Source: VRUE01 sp033856275
GTDB taxonomy: Bacteria; Actinomycetota; Thermoleophilia; Solirubrobacterales; 70-9
Assembly (NCBI GenBank): GCA_033856275.1
Contig: JAWVFJ010000051.1
Location: 1 to 64,000 of the forward strand
DNA: 64,000 nucleotides
Direction of reading: 5' to 3'
Shown: positions 8,676-16,551 of the stretch, piece by piece
Position numbering within the stretch: position 1 is the stretch's first letter
Layout: every line of letters starts with the position of its first letter
Made by a program: the position numbers and the translations under genes
Notes under the pieces: model-generated
What the model was told of the DNA's origin: nothing
The model's input: the letters and a program-made list of their open reading frames with translations, nothing else
Database searches by the model: none

Positions 8676-9802
8676 TCCTGATCGCGATCGCCTTCTGGCT
8701 CAGCGCAGCTCTGATCGTCTACACGCACCTGGGCTACCCGCTGCTTCTGCGGGTCCTGCTCGCGTTGCGACGCTCCCCGGCGTCCGCGCCGTCCTCACCG
8801 GATGAGCTGCCGCGTATCTCCTTGATCGTCGCCGCCTACGACGAGGAGGAGGTGATCGAGGCGAAGGTCGCCAACGCGCTCGCGCTCGACTACCCGCACG
8901 AGCGCCTCGAGCTGATCGTCGCCTCGGACGGCTCGCGCGACGCCACCGCCGAGCGCGCTCGCGCCGCTGGCGCCGACCTCGTCCTCGAGCTTCCCCGCGG
9001 CGGCAAGCTCGCCGCCCAAAACGCCGCCGCCGAGCGCGCCTCGGGCGAGATCCTCGCCTTCTCCGACGCCAACAGCTCTTGGAAAGCCGACGCGCTGCGC
9101 AAGCTCGTCGCCCCCTTTGCCGACGCCAAGGTCGCCTATGCCTGCGGCCAGGTGCGATTTCTCGACGCCGACGGCGACAACCTCGAGGGCGCCTACTGGC
9201 GCTATGAGATGGCGGTGCGCAGGATGGAGTCCTCGCTGGCGGGGATCACCGCCGGCAACGGTGCGATCTACGCCGTGCGCGTCGACGATTACTTGCTGCT
9301 GGACCCGTCGGGGAGCCACGACCTCTCCTTTCCGTTCGCCTTGGCCAAGCGGGGCAAGCGCTCCCTTTACGTGCCTACCGCCCAGGCCGAGGAGAAGATG
9401 GCGCCGACGATAGAGGGCGAGTTCGCCCGCAAGCGACGGATGATGGTCGGGCTCTGGGACATCGTCGTCGGCGAGCGAATGATCTCGCCGCGCGGCTACT
9501 CGTCCCTATACGCCCTTGAGCTGTTCTCACACCGACTGCTGCGCTACCTGACGCCGTTCCTCCACCTGATCGCCTTCCTCACCAACCTCGCCCTGCTCGA
9601 AAGCGGCGGCGTCTACGTCGTCACCTACGGGATCCAGCTCGCCCTGATCGCTGCCGCCCTGCTCGGCGGCAGCTTCCCGGTCGGGCCGCTGCGGATTGCC
9701 CGCTACTACGCGATGACGACGCTCTCGATCGCCGCCGGCCTCTGGGACCGCTTCCGCCATGGTCCGCCCGCCGCATGGGAGAAGGCACCTGGGACGCGAT
9801 GA
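8672..9802 (+). CDS. Membrane-bound glycosyltransferase family 2
   Basis: The ATG overlaps the previous stop by 4 nt (ATGA), so the two genes are coupled. The 376-residue protein has an N-terminal membrane anchor (about 2-30), a GT-A domain with I-S-L-I-V-A-A-Y-D-E-E-E (about 50-61), A-S-D-G-S-R-D-A-T near 90 and F-S-D-A-N near 130 as the D-x-D-like metal site. Three or four C-terminal membrane segments (about 285-360) follow. This plan resembles processive or lipid-linked GT2 enzymes. It likely acts at the inner face of the membrane on undecaprenyl-linked intermediates in this locus. Confidence 0.83.
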   Translation: MILIAIAFWLSAALIVYTHLGYPLLLRVLLALRRSPASAPSSPDELPRISLIVAAYDEEEVIEAKVANALALDYPHERLELIVASDGSRDATAERARAAGADLVLELPRGGKLAAQNAAAERASGEILAFSDANSSWKADALRKLVAPFADAKVAYACGQVRFLDADGDNLEGAYWRYEMAVRRMESSLAGITAGNGAIYAVRVDDYLLLDPSGSHDLSFPFALAKRGKRSLYVPTAQAEEKMAPTIEGEFARKRRMMVGLWDIVVGERMISPRGYSSLYALELFSHRLLRYLTPFLHLIAFLTNLALLESGGVYVVTYGIQLALIAAALLGGSFPVGPLRIARYYAMTTLSIAAGLWDRFRHGPPAAWEKAPGTR

Positions 9803-9820
9803 CGCGTCGATAGCCAAAGG

Positions 9821-10384
9821 ATGCCCAGAACTCTCGACATAGCCATCGCGCTGCTTGCCCTAGTGCTTCTCTCGCCCGTGTTGTTGATCGCGGCGATCGC
9901 GATCAAGCTAGGCAGCCGCGGACCAGTCTTCTACCGCCAGCGCCGCGTCGGCCTGAACGGCGTGGAGTTCGAGATGCTGAAGCTGCGCACGATGGTTGAG
10001 GGCTCGGACCCGGTCGGCGTCGGCACGGTCGTTACCCGCGACGACCCCCGCGTCACCCGCGCCGGCCGCGTCTTCCGCCGCACCTCACTCGACGAGATCC
10101 CCAACCTGCTCAACGTCTTGCGCGGCGAGATGGCGATCGTCGGGCCGCGCCCGACGCTCCCCGCCCAGGTGGTCGGCTACACGCCGCGCCAGCATCGCCG
10201 CCACGAGGTCCGTCCCGGCATCACCGGCTGGGCCCAGGTCCAAGGACGTGCCGGCATCCCCTGGGAGGAGCGGATCGAGCTCGACGTCTACTACGTAGAC
10301 CACCGCAGCGCCGCCCTCGACGCCCGCATCCTGCTCAAAACCCTCTGGCTTCTAGTCACTGGCCACGGCCTCGCTCCCGACTGA
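9821..10384 (+). CDS. Undecaprenyl-phosphate sugar phosphotransferase (initiating transferase), short form
   Basis: At 187 residues this is the catalytic half of the bacterial sugar transferase family (WbaP/PglC type). It has one N-terminal hydrophobic segment (about 4-27), then G-P-V-F-Y-R-Q-R-R-V-G (about 35-45), F-R-R-T-S-L-D-E-I-P-N-L-L-N-V-L near 85-100 and M-A-I-V-G-P-R-P (about 105-112), the family signature. G-I-T-G-W-A-Q-V-Q-G-R follows near 134. These enzymes load the first sugar phosphate onto undecaprenyl phosphate. The short form lacks the extra membrane domain of WbaP, like PglC. It ends the main transcription block just before a strong hairpin. Confidence 0.9.
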   Translation: MPRTLDIAIALLALVLLSPVLLIAAIAIKLGSRGPVFYRQRRVGLNGVEFEMLKLRTMVEGSDPVGVGTVVTRDDPRVTRAGRVFRRTSLDEIPNLLNVLRGEMAIVGPRPTLPAQVVGYTPRQHRRHEVRPGITGWAQVQGRAGIPWEERIELDVYYVDHRSAALDARILLKTLWLLVTGHGLAPD

Positions 10385-10386
10385 TC

Positions 10387-10433
10387 GGGTGCAACGTCTT
10401 GTCCCCCCGCCGGGGGGACAAGACGTTGCACCC
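10387..10433. terminator. Perfect 22-bp-arm hairpin (GTGCAACGT family)
   Basis: Arms 10387-10408 and 10412-10433 are perfect reverse complements with a 3-nt loop. The hairpin starts 2 nt after the sugar transferase stop. Its arm core GTGCAACGTCTT followed by a C run recurs at 34027 and in degenerate form at 6600 and 57891. It can serve as a transcription terminator, though it lacks a U-tract. It is also a member of a repeated palindrome family. Confidence 0.85.
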
Positions 10434-10464
10434 TGGAGAGGCGAGACGACGTAGGGTTTTCGGT

Positions 10465-11013
10465 GTGAGCGACCATCCCGAAGTGTCCCTGCGTCAGTTC
10501 AAGCCCGCAGACGCCGTCGCTGCGCACCGCTGGTTTAACAACCAGTCGGCGACGGCCTCGCTGATGGAGCAGCGCGATGGGTTCTCCGAGGCCGAAGCGG
10601 AAGCCTGGGTGAGACGGGCGATGAACGACTCGGGCGAGGACCGCAAGTACGCGATCGTGGTCGAGGGGTATGACGAGCCGGTCGGTTTCACGGCCCTCTA
10701 TGGCCTCTTCCGCCAGACCGCGCCCGAGCTGGGCGCGCTGATTGGCGATGACGTGCGCGGCAAGGGCGTCGGCCGCCGCGCCGAGGCGCTAACTCTGGCC
10801 AAGGCCTTCGATGAGTTCGGCGCCCACCGCGTCTACGGTCGCATCCCCGGCCGCAACGAGGTGGCGAAGAAGACCGTCGCTGCGCTCGGCTGGAAGCACG
10901 AGGGAACGATGCGCGCCCACCTACGTCGCGAGGGGGCCCCCGCGGACGACTGCGAGGTCTGGGGCGTCCTCCCGGACGAGTTCCGGGCTGCTGCGGCGGA
11001 CCTTCTCTCGTGA
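10465..11013 (+). CDS. GNAT-family N-acetyltransferase (RimJ/RimL-like)
   Basis: The GTG at 10465 is preceded by TAGGGT and a 7-nt gap, fitting a leaderless mRNA; an upstream TTG at 10399 lies inside the hairpin and is unlikely to be used. The 182-residue product has a GNAT fold, with the acetyl-CoA loop D-D-V-R-G-K-G-V-G-R-R-A-E-A near 97-110 (Q/R-x-x-G-x-G/A) and the late N-E-V-A-K-K-T-V-A-A-L-G-W segment, where N and A-x-x-x-L-G-F/W contact CoA. The family acetylates amines of amino sugars or proteins. The 4-nt overlap with the next gene suggests joint action in modifying a glycan precursor. Confidence 0.8.
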   Translation: MSDHPEVSLRQFKPADAVAAHRWFNNQSATASLMEQRDGFSEAEAEAWVRRAMNDSGEDRKYAIVVEGYDEPVGFTALYGLFRQTAPELGALIGDDVRGKGVGRRAEALTLAKAFDEFGAHRVYGRIPGRNEVAKKTVAALGWKHEGTMRAHLRREGAPADDCEVWGVLPDEFRAAAADLLS

Positions 11014-11984
11014 ATGGCCCGCCGGCTCGGGCGGAGTTGATCGAGGACCGCGGTGAGGCGGCGGCCGGCGAAGAGTTCTTCCGCTCTCGCCAGTTCCTCG
11101 ACGCCGAAGGCGTCACCCACACGCTGCGCGTCACCGCCGGCGAGTTGAAGCTGCTGGCCCCGCTGATCGTCCGCGAGATCGACGGTACATCCGAGCGGGA
11201 CGCAACCTCGCCCTACGGCTATCCGGGCTTCTCAACGCACGCTGACCGCGGGATTGACCGCACCGGAGCGGGGTCAATCCCGCCGGCGATCGATCCGGGG
11301 GAGGTTGACTTCGGACCCGCTGGTCTGGTGAGTGTCTTTCTCCGCCACGGGCTTGCCACGCCGCCCCTGCACGGCACCACCGAGCGCAACGTCGTCCAAA
11401 TCGCCGACCCGGGCCTGCCGGCGAAGAGCCGAGGTAGCGACCGCAACCAGATCAATAAAAACCTGCGCCGCGGCTATGAGATGAGCCTCGTCCCCGGCCC
11501 GCAGACGGGCGCGGCCGAACGCACAGGGTTCCTCGTCGCCTATGAGCAAACAATGCGACGCACTGGGGCCGCAGAGCGCTACTTCTTTGGCGCTGACTAC
11601 TTCGAGCGCATCCTCGAATTCCCCCGTACCTGGCTCGCCATCGCCCGATCCCCCGAGAGCAAGGTCGTGGCCGCCGCCTCGATCGCGGCAGTCAGCGACG
11701 GCTATCTCCACTACTACCTCAGCGGCAGCGCCGACTCGCACCTTCCCGACTCGCCGATGAAGAACGTTGTCGCCTCGCTGGTCGAGCTCTCCGTCGAACT
11801 GGGGCTGCCCCTCAACCTTGGCGGCGGCATCGTCCGCGGCGACCGTCTCGAGGAGTTCAAGCGTGGCTTCGCCAACCGCGAGCTACCCTGGTGCACCTCG
11901 GAGATCGTCACCGACCCCGCTGCGTACACCCGCCTCTCGGACGGTCGCAACGCAGGCGGCTTCTTCCCCGCCTACCGCGCCTAG
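11010..11984 (+). CDS. GNAT/FemAB-like acyltransferase
   Basis: The GTG overlaps the preceding stop by 4 nt. The 324-residue protein has two weakly similar acyltransferase-fold halves. The segment S-D-R-N-Q-I-N-K-N-L-R-R-G-Y (about 144-157) and the later Y-L-H-Y-Y-L-S-G-S near 230 followed by P-M-K-N-V-V-A-S-L near 248 resemble FemAB/BioF2-like acetyltransferases, which use acyl-CoA or aminoacyl-tRNA to modify cell-surface precursors. A 36-bp palindrome is inserted in frame (11248-11283). Function in glycan or peptidoglycan modification is inferred from family and neighbours. Confidence 0.65.
   Translation: MNGPPARAELIEDRGEAAAGEEFFRSRQFLDAEGVTHTLRVTAGELKLLAPLIVREIDGTSERDATSPYGYPGFSTHADRGIDRTGAGSIPPAIDPGEVDFGPAGLVSVFLRHGLATPPLHGTTERNVVQIADPGLPAKSRGSDRNQINKNLRRGYEMSLVPGPQTGAAERTGFLVAYEQTMRRTGAAERYFFGADYFERILEFPRTWLAIARSPESKVVAAASIAAVSDGYLHYYLSGSADSHLPDSPMKNVVASLVELSVELGLPLNLGGGIVRGDRLEEFKRGFANRELPWCTSEIVTDPAAYTRLSDGRNAGGFFPAYRA
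11248..11283. repeat. 36-bp in-frame palindrome with ATTGACC core
   Basis: Arms GCGGGATTGACC (11248-11259) and GGTCAATCCCGC (11272-11283) are perfect 12-bp complements with a 12-nt loop. The length is exactly 12 codons and contains no stop. The core ATTGACC-N12-GGTCAAT recurs with the same loop length at 31208-31233, so this is probably a small repeated palindrome, not gene-specific structure. Confidence 0.7.
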
Positions 11985-12763
11985 CCGACGGTCGGTTCTT
12001 CTGGGGTCGGACCGGTGAACGGGAAGGCTTCGACGGGCTCCCGGCCGTTGCCCCAGGTCTGTTTGCCGAAGTCGCGGATCGCGGCGAGGGTGATCGCGCC
12101 CTTGTATTCGTTGCAGCCGATCAGGTTGTGCCAGGTCGTCGCCGCGACTTCGTAGGGCATATTTTCGTTCGGAAAGAGAAGGGTTGCCCCGTAGAGGGAG
12201 TCGTAGAGCCCGATCAATTCCAGCTGCGCGCTTTGGGCGAGGTCCGGCGAGTACTGGATCTCCAGCCGGCCGTGCTCGAGCGAGTGGACGGTGTCGAGTT
12301 CCTTCGGCATTTCGCTGTAGGCGCCGTCGGCCTGCTGGTAGGGCGGTTCGACATGATTGCCAGAGGTCGGCGGATTTGTTTTGTATTCGGGCGTCGCCGC
12401 CGTCGGCGGGATGTGTTCGTGGCCCTCTTCAGGGAGGTTCAGGCGAAGGTCGCAGTTCGCCTTTTTCGCCGCCGCTTTCAAGTTGGAGACCTTCACCGGC
12501 GCCGGCGCGGTGCCGACCCGAGTATCTGGTTGCACTCCGTTGGTCGAGCCCGACTGTAGGTTGATGTGCGCTTCGCCGCTGTCGTTCTTGTTGGCGGCGG
12601 AGAGGATGACGAGGGCGATCCCGATCAGGACCGCAAGTCCCACCAGGCCGGCTACGCCGTAGCCGATCATCAGGCGACGTTTCTCCGACCCGGCCTGGTT
12701 CTTCTCGCGTTCCTGCCGGGCTTGGCGAAGCCGCTCCCTCTCTTCCTCCCTGCGATTAGCCAT
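11981..12763 (-). CDS. DUF3105 membrane-anchored extracytoplasmic protein
   Basis: The 260-residue protein starts with a strongly charged cytoplasmic region rich in Arg/Glu (about 1-30), one membrane segment (about 33-53), then an outside domain containing N-P-P-T-S-G-N-H (about 131-138) and V-H-S-L-E-H-G near 158-164. These two motifs define the DUF3105 family of actinobacterial exported proteins of unknown role. The conserved His residues suggest metal or small-molecule binding, which is inference. The stop overlaps the convergent acyltransferase stop by 4 nt. Confidence 0.8.
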   Translation of the reverse strand: MANRREEERERLRQARQEREKNQAGSEKRRLMIGYGVAGLVGLAVLIGIALVILSAANKNDSGEAHINLQSGSTNGVQPDTRVGTAPAPVKVSNLKAAAKKANCDLRLNLPEEGHEHIPPTAATPEYKTNPPTSGNHVEPPYQQADGAYSEMPKELDTVHSLEHGRLEIQYSPDLAQSAQLELIGLYDSLYGATLLFPNENMPYEVAATTWHNLIGCNEYKGAITLAAIRDFGKQTWGNGREPVEAFPFTGPTPEEPTVG

Positions 12764-12782
12764 CAGCCGCCGATCAGTTTAC

Positions 12783-13700
12783 TCAGAGCGACCTGGCCAA
12801 GTCGCCGCTGTCGTCGCGGCCGCGCTCCCAGGGACGCGCTGCCCGCAGCGAGCCGAGCACCGCTCGCGTCGCCGGTGCACGATTGAGCGCGTAGAAGTGG
12901 ATGCCGGGCACTCCCGCCAGCAACAACTCGGAGCACTGCTGGGCGGCATAGGCGACTCCCAGCTCGAACTCGGCCGTCTCGTCACCGCCGGCGGTGACGA
13001 ACGCCGCTTCGAGGCGAGGCGGGATCGAAGCGTCGCAGAGGTCGCAGATGCGCTTGGTCTGAGCGAAGCTGGCCACCGGGATCACCCCGGCCAGGATCGG
13101 CACGTCGATGCCAGCCGCCCGCGCGGCAGCAACGAAGTCGAAGTAAACCTGGTTGTCGAAGAAGAGCTGGGTGATCAGGAACGACGCCCCGGCTTCCACC
13201 TTGGTCTTCAGGTAGGCGAGATCGGTTTCGAGATCGGGTGCCTCCGGGTGCACCTCGGGAAAGCAGGCGCCGCCGACCGTGAACTGCCAGCGCGAGGCGA
13301 TGAAGGCGGCCAGTTCGGCCGCGCTGCCCAGGCCTCCCTCGGGCTGGACGAAGTCCTCCTGCCCCCGCGGCGGATCGCCACGCAGGGCGAAGACGTTCTC
13401 GATCCCGGCGGCGGCGATCTTGTCCAGCGTCTCCGCCAGTCCCTCGGTCGTCTCGCCGACGCAGCTCAGGTGAGCCATCGTCTCGTAGCCGAGCTCGTCC
13501 TTCAAGGCCCGCGTGATCTCGACCGTGCCGTCCCGGGTCGAGCCGCCGGCGCCGTAGGTCACCGAGACGAAGTCGGGGTCCAACTCGCGCAGCGAGCGCG
13601 CCGTCGCGAACAGCGCCTCGGTTGCCTCCGCCGTCTTCGGCGGAAAGAACTCGACCGAGAAGGTCGGCGCTTTGGCGGCGATGATCTCGTCGATGCGCAC
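12783..13700 (-). CDS. metF: Methylenetetrahydrofolate reductase
   Basis: MetF reduces 5,10-methylene-THF to 5-methyl-THF for methionine synthesis. The 305-residue frame from GTG 13700 covers the TIM-barrel enzyme: F-S-V-E-F-F-P-P-K-T near 14-23 with the catalytic Glu, V-S-V-T-Y-G-A-G-G-S near 45-54, A-H-L-S-C-V-G near 77-83, N-V-F-A-L-R-G-D-P-P near 103-112 and L-I-T-Q-L-F-F-D (about 175-182). A TACCCT box 7 nt upstream of this GTG supports a leaderless start there; an ATG at 13772 would add 24 Arg-rich, non-conserved residues. It stands 20 bp from the DUF3105 gene start on the same strand and may be co-transcribed. Confidence 0.93.
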   Translation of the reverse strand: MRIDEIIAAKAPTFSVEFFPPKTAEATEALFATARSLRELDPDFVSVTYGAGGSTRDGTVEITRALKDELGYETMAHLSCVGETTEGLAETLDKIAAAGIENVFALRGDPPRGQEDFVQPEGGLGSAAELAAFIASRWQFTVGGACFPEVHPEAPDLETDLAYLKTKVEAGASFLITQLFFDNQVYFDFVAAARAAGIDVPILAGVIPVASFAQTKRICDLCDASIPPRLEAAFVTAGGDETAEFELGVAYAAQQCSELLLAGVPGIHFYALNRAPATRAVLGSLRAARPWERGRDDSGDLARSL

Positions 13701-13862
13701 GAGCGCAAGGGTAGCTGGGCCCCGGACCCTGCGCCGTGCCCTCCTCTGGGAGGTGTCAAGGCGGTCGGTCATCCTGTGCGGACCGTATTCGCCCCCCGGA
13801 GGAGGGAGATTTCACGGAGTTTGCGGGAACGTTTTCGTCGCCCCCCTAGCGCCGCGCCCGGG

Positions 13863-14007
13863 GTCGCGCTAAGTTCGTTTTGCGACTGGGAGAGACGCGG
13901 TCCGCGGAAGCCAAGCGGAGCACGTCTCGGAGGTGACGCGACGAGCTTCAGTGTGCGAAGGCTACGCACACGGCAGGCAACCGAGCGTCACCACCGGTCG
14001 CGTTTTT
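13863..14007. ncRNA. Candidate structured RNA in the metF/enoyl-CoA hydratase intergenic region
   Basis: The 420-bp gap between metF and the next gene contains dense, non-overlapping stems: GTCGC/GCGAC (13863-13867 with 13882-13886), GAGACG/CGTCTC (13892-13897 with 13923-13928) enclosing TCCGC/GCGGA (13901-13905 with 13915-13919), and GGTGACGC/GCGTCACC (13932-13939 with 13985-13992) enclosing a perfect 7-bp hairpin at 13951-13971. A TTTTT run at 14003 follows on the + strand, as at the end of a terminated transcript. I do not recognise a known RNA family. Orientation is uncertain: on the - strand it would lie upstream of metF. The remainder to 14192 shows no clear feature except the next gene's ribosome-binding site. 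Confidence 0.45.
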
Positions 14008-14192
14008 GTTCTGGCGTCGCGTCCGATGCCTTGCCTAGCGTCCAGTCCAGGCCGTCGAGCACCTGCCCTCGATCGCCCGCAGCGTGCCGGGGCGCACCTG
14101 GGAGCTGGGCGTCGCCGCGTGACCCGGATGGCCGCCGCGACTAGCCCGCCCACTCCCGCCCATCGAGGAGAGCCTGTGGGAGGATGCCCCTG

Positions 14193-14945
14193 ATGAGCGG
14201 GGAGTTTCGCTATGAGCGGGTCGGCGCTGCTGCTGTGCTGACGATCGACCGGCCCGAGCGGCGCAACGCGATCGATGCCGCCGCGGCGGCGGCATTCCGG
14301 CAAGGTGTGAAGGAATTCGAGGCTGACGAAGGTGCCCGCGTCCTCGTTCTCACCGGCGCCGGCGGCCAAGCTTTCTGTGCCGGCGCGGACCTGAAAGCGA
14401 TGGACCTCGACGTCGACCATCCGCACGGACCGATGGGGCCGACCCGCCTCACCCCGGCAAAGCCGGCGATCGCGGCGATCGATGGTTGGTGCCTGGCCGG
14501 TGGGGTGGAGTTGGCGCTGTGGTGCGACATGCGCATCGCCACCCCCCAGTCGACCTTCGGCCTCTTCGAGCGGCGCTGGGGCGTGCCCCTGGTCGATGGC
14601 GGCACCCAGCGGCTGCCGCGCACGATTGGGATGGGCCGGGCCCTCGAGCTGATCCTCACCGGCCGGCCGGTGGAGGCCGAGGAGGCGCACCGCCTCGGCC
14701 TTGTCAACGAACTGGTCGAGCCCGGCAAGCACTTGGAGCGAGCACTCGAGCTGGCCGAGCGGATCGCCGCCTTTCCGCAGGAGACGATGCTGGCCGATCG
14801 CCGTGCCGCAATCGAGGGGTTTGGCTTGCCCCTCGCCGAGGGCATTGCACTCGAGCACAAGCTTGGGCGCGAGGTGCTCGAGGTCGCCGCCCGCGGCGCG
14901 ATGCGCTTCGCCTCCGGCGAGGGTCGCCACGGCGAAGGTGTTTAG
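14193..14945 (+). CDS. Enoyl-CoA hydratase/isomerase (crotonase) family protein
   Basis: The 250-residue crotonase-fold protein has R-P-E-R-R-N-A-I-D near 19-27, the first oxyanion-hole strand A-F-C-A-G-A-D-L-K-A-M (about 62-72) and the second G-W-C-L-A-G-G-V-E-L-A-L-W-C-D (about 94-108). In the classical hydratase two Glu residues act at about 115 and 135; here E appears in the corresponding F-E-R-R-W-G-V region, so hydratase or isomerase activity is plausible. The start is ATG 14193, 9 nt after GGGAGG; an ATG at 14184 sits directly on that ribosome-binding site. It may act in fatty-acid breakdown. It is convergent with the first TetR gene. Confidence 0.85.
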   Translation: MSGEFRYERVGAAAVLTIDRPERRNAIDAAAAAAFRQGVKEFEADEGARVLVLTGAGGQAFCAGADLKAMDLDVDHPHGPMGPTRLTPAKPAIAAIDGWCLAGGVELALWCDMRIATPQSTFGLFERRWGVPLVDGGTQRLPRTIGMGRALELILTGRPVEAEEAHRLGLVNELVEPGKHLERALELAERIAAFPQETMLADRRAAIEGFGLPLAEGIALEHKLGREVLEVAARGAMRFASGEGRHGEGV

Positions 14946-14953
14946 ACGAGGGT

Positions 14954-15643
14954 TTAGTCCGCGGGGTGCTCGCGGATGACGCGGCGCATCTCGTCTTCGG
15001 CCTCCTCGGGGCCCAGGTAAGGCATCAGCACGGCGAAGACGAGGTCGGGGAGAATGCGCCGCAGCTCGGGGCCGCGACCGGCGCGGATCTCGTCGAAGAT
15101 CATCGAGGTGGCGCCGCCGATCGCAAAGCGAGCCGTATCGGCCGGCAGTTCCTGCCCCTGGTTGGCGTAGTCACGCCCTTCCTCGAGGAAGGGCGTGAAG
15201 CGGGCCAGCGCTGCGCGGTAGCGAGCGCGAGCGTCATCGCCCGCGGCGGTCACCTCGACCATCGCCAGGCGGGCGATGCCGGCCTCGATCGAGAGCAACC
15301 CCACCAGGGCACCAAGGCCGCCGGTGATTCGCTCCGGCCAGGGGTCGCCGGCTGCCGCCTCGAAGGCGCTGGTCACGTGGGCGACCAGCACGTCGAAGAC
15401 CGCGTCGTAGGCCTCGAGGAAGCAGGCGGCCTTGTCCCCGAACATTTCGTCGAAGGTCTCCCGCGAGAGCCCCGCCACCTCGATCACGTCCTCGATCGTG
15501 GTCGCTTCGTAGCCTTTCGCCGCCGCCACGCGCAACATCGCCTCCAAAAGACGCTCTTTCTGAGAGCGCACCAGGTAGGCTCGCGGCAGGCTTTGCGTAC
15601 CGGATTGTGTTTGCTCCGGATCCGAAGTCGGAGGCAAATCCAT
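14954..15643 (-). CDS. TetR-family regulator, array member 1
   Basis: The 229-residue protein has an N-terminal HTH (A-A-A-K-G-Y-E-A-T-T-I-E-D-V-I-E-V-A-G-L, about 41-60, then S-R-E-T-F-D-E-M-F near 61-69) and an all-alpha ligand domain. It ends with L-P-D-L-V-F-A-V-L-M-P-Y-L-G-P-E-E-A, a tail shared in variant form by all members of this array. The start is ATG 15643 because a TTGGAC-18-TACTCT promoter ends 6 nt before it, giving a leaderless mRNA. No obvious target gene is next to it except the convergent crotonase. Confidence 0.85.
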   Translation of the reverse strand: MDLPPTSDPEQTQSGTQSLPRAYLVRSQKERLLEAMLRVAAAKGYEATTIEDVIEVAGLSRETFDEMFGDKAACFLEAYDAVFDVLVAHVTSAFEAAAGDPWPERITGGLGALVGLLSIEAGIARLAMVEVTAAGDDARARYRAALARFTPFLEEGRDYANQGQELPADTARFAIGGATSMIFDEIRAGRGPELRRILPDLVFAVLMPYLGPEEAEDEMRRVIREHPAD

Positions 15644-15649
15644 GCGTTC

Positions 15650-15679
15650 AGAGTAGGGCAGTGTTCTCAATGTGTCCAA
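15650..15679 (-). promoter_or_regulatory. Leaderless promoter of TetR member 1
   Basis: Reading on the complement strand, TTGGAC (15674-15679), an 18-bp spacer and TACTCT (15650-15655) precede the ATG by 6 nt. The transcript would start at or within a base of the start codon. Confidence 0.6.
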
Positions 15680-15742
15680 CGGCCTCGTAGCCGACGCCCA
15701 GATCTGGCTGCCCGTCTCCAACGCCGTGAGGGCAGCGCCTGC

Positions 15743-16435
15743 TCAGGCTCTAGCGGCCTTCATCTCAGCATCCGCGACCTCGGAACCGAAGTAAGGCAAC
15801 ACCGCGAAGTACATGAAGTCGGGCAGCAGCTCGCCAAAGCCGCTCTCCTCACTCGCCGCCAGCTTGGCGTGGACGACGGCGTGCATGCCGGCGACGATGC
15901 CCTCGGCGGCGATCGGCGGCGGCGATTCCGTGCCGGTCGAGGCATGGCGGGCCGAATCGATGAAATCGACGATTCGTTTCATCGCTTCGGCGCGAATTTT
16001 CAATGCCGGGGGACCCGCGGCATGCACCTCGACGATCAGCGCTCTACCCATCGCCGGATCGGCATCGAAGGCATCGAGGACGGCGCCGACGCCGGCCCGC
16101 AGCTTGCTCCGCCAACCCTCTGTAGGGTCAACCGCGGCGCTCGCGATCGCCTCCATCTTCGCTATGCCGAAGTCGAGCGCCTCTAGGTAGCAAGCGTCCT
16201 TGTCGGCGAATTCGTCGTAGAACGCCTGTCGGTAGAGACCCGTGTGGTCGAGCACCATGCGCACGGATGCGACCTCATAGCCGCTGCCGCCGACAACCTC
16301 GAGCATTCCCTCGAGGATTCGTTGACGCTTGGGGGAACTCACCAGTCTGAGTGCGGGAGCTTCGGGGAAGACCTTCCCCGTTGCGCCGGTCCCCTCTGCC
16401 CCTGCCCGGACGTTGGTTGCGGCCTGCTTGCCCAT
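15743..16435 (-). CDS. TetR-family regulator, array member 2
   Basis: The start at ATG 16435 has a good ribosome-binding site (GGAAGG) 5 nt upstream, unlike the leaderless neighbours, and gives 230 residues. The HTH lies near 45-75 (G-S-G-Y-E-V-A-S-V-R-M-V, then L-Y-R-Q-A-F-Y-D-E-F) with D-K-D-A-C-Y-L-E-A following, the usual helix-4 motif. The ligand domain ends L-L-P-D-F-M-Y-F-A-V-L-P-Y-F-G-S-E-V-A, the array tail. An unusually long, disordered N-terminal region of about 35 residues precedes the HTH. It is divergent from member 3; 116 bp separate the starts. Confidence 0.83.
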   Translation of the reverse strand: MGKQAATNVRAGAEGTGATGKVFPEAPALRLVSSPKRQRILEGMLEVVGGSGYEVASVRMVLDHTGLYRQAFYDEFADKDACYLEALDFGIAKMEAIASAAVDPTEGWRSKLRAGVGAVLDAFDADPAMGRALIVEVHAAGPPALKIRAEAMKRIVDFIDSARHASTGTESPPPIAAEGIVAGMHAVVHAKLAASEESGFGELLPDFMYFAVLPYFGSEVADAEMKAARA

Positions 16436-16515
16436 CCGACCTTCCTCTAAATCGATCAAGGGAACGGGTTGTCTGGAATCAGGAACAGTAGCGGTATCTG
16501 GTCGATCCGTCCAGC

Positions 16516-16544
16516 TTGGAAACGGATTCCTATCGAGGTACTCT
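16516..16544 (+). promoter_or_regulatory. Leaderless promoter of TetR member 3
   Basis: TTGGAA (16516-16521), a 17-bp spacer and TACTCT (16539-16544) lie 7 nt before GTG 16552. It is nearly the same sequence as the promoter of member 1 on the other strand. Confidence 0.65.
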
Positions 16545-16551
16545 GGCGTTC

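Noticed and set aside
10399..10464. Upstream TTG start for the acetyltransferase
   Set aside because: It lies within the 10387-10433 hairpin and adds an Arg-rich, non-conserved leader; GTG 10465 has a suitable -10 box.
13714..14192. SAM, cobalamin or THF riboswitch upstream of metF
   Set aside because: None of their conserved cores is visible, and metF has a -10 box 7 nt before its GTG, which argues for a leaderless transcript. Kept only as an unassigned structured region.
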